Assembly: GCA_045649645.1 (NCBI GenBank)
Contig: JAZRQH010000172.1
Location: 55,944 to 119,943, forward strand
Origin: RGIG7300 sp045649645
GTDB taxonomy: Bacteria; Bacillota; Clostridia; Oscillospirales; CAG-272
Direction: 5' to 3'
DNA length: 64,000 bases
Each line of letters begins with the position of its first letter. Position 1 is the stretch's first letter. The position numbers were made by a program, and so were the translations under genes. Shown here one piece after another: positions 8,632 through 16,900 of this stretch. The notes beneath the pieces are model-generated. The model did not search any database. It was not told the origin of the DNA and was given only the letters and a program-made list of their open reading frames with translations.

Positions 8632-9300
8632 TTCTTTTATCTTTTCAAGCGCAGCCTTTTCGATACGGGAAACGTAGGATCTTGATATACCAAGCATAAC
8701 TGCGATCTCTCTCTGAGTTTTTGCAGGTCTGCCGTCAAGACCATACCGCAGTATTATTATCTCCTTTTCCCTTTTGCTCAGCTTGTTTTTGATGATATCT
8801 ACCGCCTTTTTGCAGTTTATACGGCTGTATATATCCTCGGCTATGGTATCGTCACAGCTTATTATATCGATATACGTTAAAGGATTTCCGTCCTTATCCA
8901 TATCTATCGCTTCATTTATCGATACTTCGTTTAACAGCTTTTTCTGAGAACGAAAATACATTAATATCTCATTCTGAACACAACGGCTGGCATACGTAGC
9001 AAATCTTGCCCCGTTTGATACATCAAAGGAGTCTATAGCCTTGATCAGTCCGATCGTTCCTATAGACATAAGATCCTCAGGGTTCTTTGTTCCCGTGTAA
9101 TATTTCTTGACTATGTGAGCGACCAGCCTCAGATTATGCTCTATCAGTAATTCCCTTGCCTTCATATCCCCTTCCTTAGCAAGGACAAAGTATTCTCTTT
9201 CTTTATCCGTCGGCAAAGGCGGAGGAAAATTATTACTCCCCGACACACGAAGAAACACACCTACAAATTTCATTAACGTACCGAACAACGTACCAATCAT
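8623..9300 (-). CDS. sigK: Sporulation sigma factor SigK
   Basis: RNA polymerase sigma factor of the late mother-cell programme in endospore formers. 225 residues. A hydrophobic pro-sequence-like N-terminus (MIGTLFGTLMKFVGVFLRVS) is followed by NNFPPPL, then region 2 with ARELLIEHNLRLVAHIVKKY and MSIGTIGLIKAIDSF, and region 4 with the helix-turn-helix TQREIAVMLGISRSYVSRIE. These match SigK more closely than SigE, which has an extra N-terminal stretch. I chose the ATG at 9300 because GAGGAG sits 7 bases upstream; the upstream in-frame TTG is part of that ribosome site. The gene is uninterrupted, with no skin-like element. A sigma-E-like promoter is visible upstream. Confidence 0.93.
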   Translation of the reverse strand: MIGTLFGTLMKFVGVFLRVSGSNNFPPPLPTDKEREYFVLAKEGDMKARELLIEHNLRLVAHIVKKYYTGTKNPEDLMSIGTIGLIKAIDSFDVSNGARFATYASRCVQNEILMYFRSQKKLLNEVSINEAIDMDKDGNPLTYIDIISCDDTIAEDIYSRINCKKAVDIIKNKLSKREKEIIILRYGLDGRPAKTQREIAVMLGISRSYVSRIEKAALEKIKELL

Positions 9301-9337
9301 ATCATCACTCCTCAAGCTATTATATTAAAAGGAAGCG

Positions 9338-9365
9338 TAATTATGCTCTACTCTGTTATTGATAT
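9338..9365 (-). promoter_or_regulatory. Possible sigma-E-type promoter for sigK
   Basis: On the minus strand ATATCA (9365-9360), 14 bases, then CATAATTA (9345-9338). Sigma-E promoters of Bacillus have ATATT at -35 and CATACAAT at -10 with about 14-bp spacing. It sits 38 bases upstream of the sigK start, overlapping the first codons of the divergent ppx gene. Only a pattern match. Confidence 0.4.
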
Positions 9366-10224
9366 AGGCTCTAATACTGTAAAATGTCAGGTATATTCTG
9401 TTGACGGTAAGGATATCAAGCCAACAAACTTTTTCACCCGACAGCTTGGACTTATCGCAAAAATTTCAGACGGTATTCTGCCCGAATACGCGATCAAAGA
9501 GCTTACGGACACTATAAACGATTATAAGAATAAAGTCGATTCTAAGGTATATTGCTTTGCAACCGAAAGTCTGCGTAAGACCGAAAATCTCAACGAAATC
9601 GCAAAACGAATCAAAGAAGATTGCCAGCTTGAGCTTGAACTGATATCCGGTAAAGATGAGGCGCTGCTTAGCTTTTCGGGATTTCTTGCTAATTCTCCTG
9701 ACATAACCGATGGAATAATGGTGGATATGGGCGGCGGAAGTACGGAGATATTAAAATTCAGTGACAGCCAGCCCCTGCACCTCAACTCGTTTAAGTTCGG
9801 TTGTTTGTCATTACGTAAGGAGTACGTAAAGGACAGATTTCCCAATGATGATGAAATGAAGAAGATCAAAGCAAGAGTCAAAGACGAGCTATGCGGATTC
9901 GCTTGGATAAAGGACTGCAAAAGATTATGCCTTATCGGCGGCACAGGCAGTGCTATAGGCAAATTGGCATTTGAATTAGGTTATACGACGGTTCCGGAAT
10001 TTTCGAGCACAACCTTTATGAAGCTTTTTGACCGCTTAAGCGATCCCGATGAACAGACAGCAGCATTGCTGGAAAAACACATTCCTGCAAGAATCGAAAC
10101 CATAATTCCTGGAATGTGTGCATACAGACAGATAATAGAAACGGTTAATGCCGATACGGTGTATATTTCAAAAGGAGGTATCCGTGACGGATATCTTTAC
10201 AGAAAACTCAGAGGACAGATATGA
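9343..10224 (+). CDS. ppx: Ppx/GppA-family phosphatase (exopolyphosphatase-like)
   Basis: ASKHA-fold enzyme that removes terminal phosphate from polyphosphate or from pppGpp; the two activities cannot be separated from sequence. 293 residues, the short form with only the two catalytic ASKHA lobes. Motifs: YSVIDIGSNTVKC at the N-terminus (phosphate 1), ATESLRK, and VDMGGGSTEIL near residue 128 (phosphate 2), then LIGGTGSAIGKLAF. AAGGAAG is the ribosome site. The stop overlaps the next start by 4 bases (ATGA), so it is the first gene of a four-gene plus-strand operon ending at the terminator near 13000. It is divergent from sigK with only 42 bases between start codons. Confidence 0.87.
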   Translation: MLYSVIDIGSNTVKCQVYSVDGKDIKPTNFFTRQLGLIAKISDGILPEYAIKELTDTINDYKNKVDSKVYCFATESLRKTENLNEIAKRIKEDCQLELELISGKDEALLSFSGFLANSPDITDGIMVDMGGGSTEILKFSDSQPLHLNSFKFGCLSLRKEYVKDRFPNDDEMKKIKARVKDELCGFAWIKDCKRLCLIGGTGSAIGKLAFELGYTTVPEFSSTTFMKLFDRLSDPDEQTAALLEKHIPARIETIIPGMCAYRQIIETVNADTVYISKGGIRDGYLYRKLRGQI

Positions 10225-10991
10225 AAAAAGAAGAATCCAGATTTATACAGAGCAATTTGTTTGAAGGCATGGTCTCTATACGTGCTATTATCAACGCTTG
10301 TGACAACAACATCTCCGAAAGAAGGATAACCAACGTATACGTTTCCGAAGACAAGGCAAAAAAGCGCGCCAAGGAGCTTTCCTATATAAAGGCAAGATCC
10401 TATGATCTGGGATACAGCATTGAGACTGTTTCTGCAGAAGAGTTTGATCCGTTAACCATCGGAAACACCCACGGCGGTCTGATATGCCGCTGCACAGACA
10501 GAAGCATACCTGTACTTACCGCGAAGGATATTAAAGATAAGGGCTTTTATGTTATGCTTGACGGAATAGAGGACCCCTATAACTTCGGATACGCCATCCG
10601 CAGTCTGTACGCCGCAGGTGTTGACGGTATCATCCTCGCACCGCGCAACTGGATGACTGCAGCAGGTGTGGTGTGCCGTGCTTCAGCGGGTGCAAGCGAA
10701 ACCGTCCCTATGTACATGTGTGACGGAGTAGGTGCGTCCGAGATATTCAAAACCAAAGGCTACAGCGTTATCTGTTCTGATATCAAAAACTCTGTTTCTG
10801 CATACGAAACAGAGCTCAAGTTCCCTATCTTCCTTATTGTAGGCGGAGAAAAAAGAGGAATAAGCAGCGAATTGCTCGATCAGTGCGACAAGATCGTAAG
10901 ACTTGATTATAAGGGTGATTTCGGGATGGCACTTTCAGCTGCCAGTGCAGCTTCAATACTTGCATTTGAAATAATGAGACAGAATCTATGA
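10221..10991 (+). CDS. SPOUT (TrmH/RlmB-family) RNA 2'-O-methyltransferase
   Basis: Predicted SAM-dependent RNA ribose methyltransferase, 256 residues. The N-terminal ~90 residues fit a substrate-binding domain. The SPOUT domain follows with motif 1 DGIEDPYNFGYAIRSLYAAG (near residue 115), motif 2 LIVGGEKRGIS (near residue 205) and a motif 3 region. Motif 3 is usually SLNVSVA; here it reads ALSAASA, so the conserved Asn is replaced by Ser. The target (16S, 23S or tRNA) cannot be assigned. It overlaps ppx upstream and the acyltransferase-like gene downstream by 4 bases each (ATGA), so it is translationally coupled. Confidence 0.85.
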   Translation: MKKEESRFIQSNLFEGMVSIRAIINACDNNISERRITNVYVSEDKAKKRAKELSYIKARSYDLGYSIETVSAEEFDPLTIGNTHGGLICRCTDRSIPVLTAKDIKDKGFYVMLDGIEDPYNFGYAIRSLYAAGVDGIILAPRNWMTAAGVVCRASAGASETVPMYMCDGVGASEIFKTKGYSVICSDIKNSVSAYETELKFPIFLIVGGEKRGISSELLDQCDKIVRLDYKGDFGMALSAASAASILAFEIMRQNL

Positions 10992-12271
10992 AATTTAAAA
11001 GAAGACAAAGATGGCTAAAGCTTGATAATGCGGCTAAGATCTTCCCTGCCGCACGAACAAGGACCTGGACAAACGTTTTCAGACTGTCCGCTACTTTGAT
11101 AGAAGATATAGATACCGAAATATTGCAGAAATCGGTTTGTGATATTAAAAGGAGATTTCCTTCTATATGCGTACACCTGGATAACGGCATATTTTGGTAC
11201 TACATCGAGGAAACACCGAATGCACCTACAGTGACGAAGGAAGGTCCTCACGCCTGTATGAAAATGGAATTCTCCGAAATAAGGAGATGCGCCGTAAGAA
11301 TACTCTGTTATAAAAACAGAATATCAGCAGAGTTCTTCCATTCCCTCACCGACGGCAATGGTGCTCTTGTGTTTCTTAAGACCCTTGTAGCAACTTATCT
11401 TGAAAACAGATACGGTATTGATGTACCTCATACTGACGGTGTTCTGGATATATCAGTAAGGGCAAAGAAAGAAGAACTTGAGGACAGCTTTTTAAAGTAT
11501 GCGGGCAGAATAGCCTCAGGCAGACGTGATACCGACGCTTATATGCAGAGCGGTACGCCGATTGAGGATGGCTTCACCCCTCTTATTACCGGCGTAATAG
11601 ACGTTGACGAGATAAAGACGATATGCAAGCAATACGGTGTAAGCGTTACCACCTACCTTGCGTCAGTTATGGCGTATGCTTTCCAGTCCATACAGGAAAA
11701 AGAAATATTAAAGCAGAAAAACAGGAAGCCTGTCAAAATATTTCTGCCGGTAAATTTAAGAAACTTTTATCCCTCGAACACCTTGCGTAATTTTATACTT
11801 TACGTGATTCCGGGAATAAGTACAAAGCTCGGTCATTATGAGTTAGATGAAATAATCAAAAGCTTTCACCATCAGATAGGCTACGGACTTACCGAAAAGA
11901 ATATGAATGCTCTTATGGCAACAAACGTCAAGGATGAGCTAAATCCGTTATTGAGAGCGGTTCCCCTTTTCATCAAGAACCCGGTGATGAAGACAGTTTA
12001 CAATCTTACAGGTGAGCGAAAATCCAGTATCAGTATGTCTAACCTCGGTAACGTAAAGATACCTAACGTAATGGCGGATTACGTTGAAAGATTTGACTTT
12101 ATCCTAAGCCCTCAGGCAACACAGCCGTCGGGATGCAGTGTAATATCCTTCAAAGGCAAGCTTTACATAAGCTTTGTCAGAAAGATCAAAGAACCAAAAC
12201 TGGAAAAAGAATTCTTTACTACTCTTGTAAAGCAAGGGATTCACGTAAAGATAGAAACCAACAGGAGGTAG
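10988..12271 (+). CDS. Condensation/alcohol acetyltransferase-like protein
   Basis: 427-residue soluble protein with the CoA-dependent acyltransferase/condensation fold. The diagnostic HxxxDG catalytic motif is present as FHSLTDGNGALVFL near residue 115, and the DFGWG-like region of classical condensation domains is not obvious. Relatives are annotated as alcohol acetyltransferases or as stand-alone condensation-like proteins. Substrates are unknown; no carrier protein or NRPS gene is nearby. It is coupled by a 4-base overlap to the methyltransferase upstream, and 2 bases separate it from the zinc-ribbon membrane protein gene, with which it likely acts. No signal peptide or membrane span. Confidence 0.65.
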   Translation: MKFKRRQRWLKLDNAAKIFPAARTRTWTNVFRLSATLIEDIDTEILQKSVCDIKRRFPSICVHLDNGIFWYYIEETPNAPTVTKEGPHACMKMEFSEIRRCAVRILCYKNRISAEFFHSLTDGNGALVFLKTLVATYLENRYGIDVPHTDGVLDISVRAKKEELEDSFLKYAGRIASGRRDTDAYMQSGTPIEDGFTPLITGVIDVDEIKTICKQYGVSVTTYLASVMAYAFQSIQEKEILKQKNRKPVKIFLPVNLRNFYPSNTLRNFILYVIPGISTKLGHYELDEIIKSFHHQIGYGLTEKNMNALMATNVKDELNPLLRAVPLFIKNPVMKTVYNLTGERKSSISMSNLGNVKIPNVMADYVERFDFILSPQATQPSGCSVISFKGKLYISFVRKIKEPKLEKEFFTTLVKQGIHVKIETNRR

Positions 12272-12273
12272 CA

Positions 12274-12978
12274 ATGTCATACTGTGTTAACTGCGGTGTA
12301 GAGCTGGCTGAATATATAAAGAAATGCCCGTTGTGCTCAACGGAAGTAATCAACCCCAATCAGCCTTACGATTTCGCTTCTTCACCTCCATATCCCGAGT
12401 ATCAGCCTGTACCCAAGCAGAAGCTGAGCGCAAAGCTTGTTCTTGGAATAATAGCCATACTGTTTTTGCTTCCCGTTGCCGTTTGCATGACGGCAGATAT
12501 AGCATACGACGGTGTTATCGGTTGGTCTGGATACGTTATAACCTCTCTGTTTGCCGTATACACTTTTATCGCTTCTGCGTTGACCGTTCACGGCGAATCC
12601 TTGCTGTTAGAACAGATATTCGACTATATGGCGATACTGTTGCTGTTAGTATATATCGAAGAGCACAGTGCCGGGGCCTGGTTTTTACCTTTAGCGTTGC
12701 CGATAACCGTCTGTGTTGCACTGACCACTCTCGTACTGACCTTCTTTGCAAGGATACTAAAAAAACGTATACTGACGGTTGTTTCTGTCGGAATGTTTCT
12801 TTCGAGTATAGTATGCGTAGTTTGTGATATACTGATCAAATACAATTATTTCAACAGCATATCTATAGGTTGGTCGTTATACCCCTTCATATCGTTGGTG
12901 ATCATAGGCTCGGTGTTATTGTTTATTGACAATAACAAGTACATCAAGCGCAGACTTGAGAAAAAATTCTTCATATAA
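12274..12978 (+). CDS. Zinc-ribbon membrane protein (DUF6320-like)
   Basis: 234 residues. The N-terminus carries a short zinc ribbon, CVNCG...CPLC (two CxxC pairs, residues 4-20), then a Pro/Tyr-rich linker. About six hydrophobic segments follow (starting near residues 48, 80, 112, 135, 160 and 190), ending in a basic cytoplasmic tail. The layout resembles the DUF6320 family, seen beside condensation/acetyltransferase-like genes; I assign that from memory of the pattern, not a search. The start at 12274 is fixed by AGGAGG at 12263-12268. Last gene of the ppx operon, closed by the terminator at 12980-13005. Confidence 0.7.
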   Translation: MSYCVNCGVELAEYIKKCPLCSTEVINPNQPYDFASSPPYPEYQPVPKQKLSAKLVLGIIAILFLLPVAVCMTADIAYDGVIGWSGYVITSLFAVYTFIASALTVHGESLLLEQIFDYMAILLLLVYIEEHSAGAWFLPLALPITVCVALTTLVLTFFARILKKRILTVVSVGMFLSSIVCVVCDILIKYNYFNSISIGWSLYPFISLVIIGSVLLFIDNNKYIKRRLEKKFFI

Positions 12979-12979
12979 T

Positions 12980-13005
12980 AAATGGACAGCAAATGCTGTC
13001 CATTT
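12980..13005. terminator. Bidirectional intrinsic terminator
   Basis: Stem AAATGGACAGC / GCTGTCCATTT with loop AAAT. It is followed by CTATTT on plus and by TTATTAT on minus. It separates the convergent ends of the plus operon (stop 12978) and the minus cysteine-rich gene (stop 13006). Confidence 0.85.
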
Positions 13006-13821
13006 CTATTTGCAACCGCAGTTGCCGTTGACATCCCTGTAAGAGGGCGGATAGAACTCACTTACGGGAAAGCTCATTTTCGCAAAGGCCGCACAGGGAT
13101 CTTCGTCGGTAGATTCAACGCACACCTTGTCAGGAATAGTATATTCGGTAGCGTTTATCATGTACTGGCAAGGGCGCTCAATGCGCACCACAGAAAAGAA
13201 TCCAAGGGTTACGTATACACTCTTATAACCATCGTCAACGTCGCATAGGCAGGACGACAAACAATCACATACGTGCTTGGGGATGTCGTCAACACAGCAA
13301 CAACAGGATCTGCAATGCTCGGGCTTTCCCACCTTTACGCTAAGTGCGATAGGGTCTGTGACCTCGCACACAACGGTAGGAGCATTACTTTTGCAGTTTT
13401 CGGTAAGCTGAGGCTTATCGCAGAAGCAGGGATTACCGGGTTCACTTCTGAAGATATTCACGTTACCCTCGCTGCCGTAAAGAATTATCTTCTTTTCGGT
13501 TACTGCAATACCGTCAAACTCCTGCACCTTACCGGGACACAGACAAGCCTCAAAGCATATACGTGTATAGAATCTTACCGTAATCTGATAGAATCCGCGG
13601 TTGAACTGCACCGGTTCAAGATCAAGGCAGCTCCATACCACCTTGGTGCTCTTTACCTTGATGGCGGACGTCTTTTCAATTATCTCCTGACCGAAGCCGG
13701 TAAGATATACTCTGACGTCCTCAAAGCAATCCTTGTCACGGCAGCTGTCAAGAATTCTGTTACAATCAATACAGACAGTCTCTGCATTGTTTCCATGGAA
13801 ACAGTTTTTATTTTCAGCCAT
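13006..13821 (-). CDS. Cysteine-rich conserved protein, putative spore-associated
   Basis: 271 residues with about 31 cysteines, several clustered (CRSCCCCVDD, CDCLSSCLCD, GNCGCK at the C-terminus). No signal peptide and no membrane span. It opens MAENKNCFHGNN and has CRDKDCFEDVRVYLTGFGQE, a wording I associate with a clostridial family of unknown function. The middle has a beta-rich pattern (GFYQITVRFYTRICFEACLC; KKIILYGSEGNVNIF). High cysteine, no export signal and a sigma-K-like promoter make a spore-coat or mother-cell role plausible, but that is inference. GGAGGG precedes the ATG. A metal-binding or redox protein is the main alternative. Confidence 0.6.
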   Translation of the reverse strand: MAENKNCFHGNNAETVCIDCNRILDSCRDKDCFEDVRVYLTGFGQEIIEKTSAIKVKSTKVVWSCLDLEPVQFNRGFYQITVRFYTRICFEACLCPGKVQEFDGIAVTEKKIILYGSEGNVNIFRSEPGNPCFCDKPQLTENCKSNAPTVVCEVTDPIALSVKVGKPEHCRSCCCCVDDIPKHVCDCLSSCLCDVDDGYKSVYVTLGFFSVVRIERPCQYMINATEYTIPDKVCVESTDEDPCAAFAKMSFPVSEFYPPSYRDVNGNCGCK

Positions 13822-13875
13822 GGGGATATTCCCTCCTATATGTTATAGAAAACACAAGACATATGTCTTCTCTAA

Positions 13876-13904
13876 CATAATATGCACGGCATAAATAAAA
13901 TGTC
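13876..13904 (-). promoter_or_regulatory. Possible sigma-K promoter for the cysteine-rich gene
   Basis: Minus-strand GGAC with its AC at 13903-13902, a 17-base spacer, then CATATTATG (13884-13876). The known sigma-K consensus is AC, 16-17 bases, CATANNNTA; only the last base differs. No TTGACA/TATAAT alternative is visible in this 110-base gap. It overlaps the 3' arm of the preceding terminator. Confidence 0.4.
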
Positions 13905-13929
13905 CCATTGTAGAATCAATGGGACATTT
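13898..13929 (-). terminator. Intrinsic terminator of the LRR surface-protein gene
   Basis: Perfect 13-bp stem AAATGTCCCATTG / CAATGGGACATTT around a 6-nt loop, starting 4 bases past the stop at 13933. On the minus strand it is followed by a T-rich run (TTATTTAT). Confidence 0.85.
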
Positions 13930-13932
13930 AAG

Positions 13933-16900
13933 TTATTCAACAACAATATGATATAAATTCTCCGACTCGTCGTCATACCGTACGCAAAGAGTCCAATCGC
14001 CGGACGGAAGATCGTTTATAGATATATAACCGTCGATAATATCGGAGGGTTTAATATATCTTGAACCTTGTGCGTTTTTTACACCGTTATATGATTTCCA
14101 TATACCGGGTGCATATCTGACGATCACGAGCCCGTCAAGGTCGCCTATGCTGATGCTGTTGCCCTTCTGCACAACAGCCGGAACCTTCTTGGAAATATCA
14201 ACGTGCTCTACGTGCTTGTAACCGTTATAATATTCAACGATTATCGTAACCGTTGTGTTTTCGCGGTACTGGATCTTATAGGACTCTGCATCCTTGATGG
14301 TCGTCTTATTGTTAAAGCAACGTAGACCCTTGGCAGTCTTGATCTCCGCTATGGAATTATATTCGCCGTAAGCGGTACGGATCACCTTGACGCCCCCGAG
14401 ATTGCCTACGGTTACCTGAAGACCGTTTACATCAAAGGTAGGAACGTCAACGGTGAGGTTGGTATGAATAACATCCTGTGTACCGTCGTTATAACGGATA
14501 AGCACGGTATGGTCACCGGGGTTAGCTGTGGTATAAGTAAAGTCGTGGTTTGCAAAATAGTTTGACAGTTTCGTCGCAGCCGCCTGATACTTTACGGTTG
14601 CGTTATTCTTGATTTCAGAATAACTGCTCCATGTACCCTCAGCTATCCACATATCCTTATAGTTTTCGCCGAAGTCCTTGACAGTAAGTCTGAGACCGTC
14701 AGATTCAAGATAAGGATTAATTTCGTTTACGTCACAGTAAAGGAAATAACCCGAACCGTCATTTGTTCTCACCCAGAAGGTATATTCACCTACCCAAGGT
14801 ACCTCGTACGTCATAACACCGTCAACTGTATACTTAGCAACAAGGGCTGCTGAAAGTGTCTGATTCTTCTCTGCCGCTTTTACATCGGCGCCCGTGGTAT
14901 AGTGACCGATAGCGTATCTGATCTCCTTGATATCCTCAATACCGTCTATTGTCACAGTATAGTTATTAACAGATGTAATATGGAAGGGTGTGAGATCAAC
15001 AAAGTTGATTCCGTTATTCTGCGCAAACGTTTGTGCGTAGCTGCCCGAATAACCCTCGATAGATACGTTCGGTGAGTTCTTAAAGGCATCGTAGGAGATA
15101 TAGGTCGTTGAATCGGGAATAACGATCTTTTTGAGATTTCCGCAGTTACTAAAGGCAAGACCTTCTATTGTGGTTACGGTATCGGGGATAATTATTTCCT
15201 CAACACCTTGGCAATATTGGAAAAGCTTATATGCGACTTTTCCGGTTCCTTCTTCAAAAGTCACACTCTTAAGAGTTTCGCAACCGTAAAATACCGATCC
15301 GCCGGTAGAATTAAGTGCCTTTGGTATCTCAATCCCTGTAAGTGCTGTTCCCATAAAAGCAGATTCACCTATGTAAGTAAGTGACTCGGGGAGATCAACC
15401 TTTGTTAAACTACTACAATTATAAAACGCTCTGTATGCGATATCGGTAACCGAATCGGGAATGTCTATAGATTTAAGTGCCGTACATCCCCTGAAGGTCT
15501 CTCTCTGTATCGCACTTATCGCTTCCGGCAGATCTATCTCGGTAAGAGCTGTGCACTGCTGGAAGGCATTACCCTGTATCTCAGTTACAGATTCGGGGAT
15601 ATGGACCTTTTTAAGGTTGGAGCAATGCCAGAATGCCAGCCATTCAATAGTAGTAACAGAATCAGGGATAGTTATTTCTTCAAGACTGACACATCCTGCA
15701 AAAAGCTTTTCGGCAACAGTCTCTGTTCCGTCTTCAAAGGTAACCTTTTTAAGATTTTCACAATCTGTAAAAGGACCCCAATTTACAGTAGCGATACACT
15801 TATCAAGGGACTTGGGTATTTGGATCTCGGTAATCGGGATGTTTGCAAATGTTCTCTCACTAAGCTGTACAAGGTTAGCGGGTAATTTCAACGATGTCAA
15901 ATTTTCGCAATCAGCAAATGCCTCTTGAGCAATATATGTAACGTTATCGGGGAAATCCATCTTGGTAAGACCGGTGCAACCTCTGAAGGCTTCGTTCTGT
16001 ATCTCAGTAAGAGAGTTGGGTAATTCGACATATTCAAGGGATTTACAATTCATGAACGCATAAGGCTCAATAACCGCAAGAGAATCGGAGAAATTAACGT
16101 ATTTAAGATTTTCACAGCCGTTAAAAGCATGATTTTCTACGGTGGTGACTGTATCGGGAATCTTTATTTCCTCAAGGCTATCACAATGCGAAAAGATATT
16201 CTGAGGAATCTTTGTAATTCCATCTTCAAAGATTACTTCCTTAAGATACTGACAATCGGCAAAGGGACTGTCGGCGCCGTTTGCGCCGCCCTTTTCGAGG
16301 GTTTTTGGTATCTCAATCTTGGTTATTGCAGTATTCGCAAAAGCTCTGGAATCGATCTGCTTTACAGAAGCAGGAATAGATATCTCCTTAAGTGATGTAC
16401 ATCCATCAAAAGCACTTGTATATATCATTGTAACGCTGTTGGGGATGGTAAGAGCTTTAATGCCGCCGCAGTTTTCAAAGGCTCTGTTTTCTATCCTTGT
16501 TACGGAGGTAGGTATATGAAGCTTTGCCAAGCCTTTTTCTTCAAAGGCATATGCACCTACGCTTATAACAGGTTTACCGTCAATATTGGAAGGAAGATTT
16601 ACCGTATAGTAATTCTTTAAGAATTTTGTGATAATTACGTTATTGTTTGTATCAACAGTGTATTCGTATAACGGCACCTGAAAGCCCAAGGAGTCTACGG
16701 CATATGCACCGTTACAACCGTTCCAGCCGCTGCCTCCGTAGGCAGAGTCGGAATTAGTATAATATGAGCTTGAACCGTTACCCTGGGTGCAGGCTGCAAC
16801 CTCTATATCATCCTCATAATGATGGACTATACGTACGGGGCTGTTGCCTGCATGGTAGAACTCTACCTTGGGATTAAAGGAAAACTCTACCTTGCCGAGA

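Noticed and set aside
12133..12273. Longer N-terminus for the zinc-ribbon membrane protein.
   Set aside because: It overlaps the acyltransferase-like gene and lacks a ribosome site; AGGAGG fixes the ATG at 12274.
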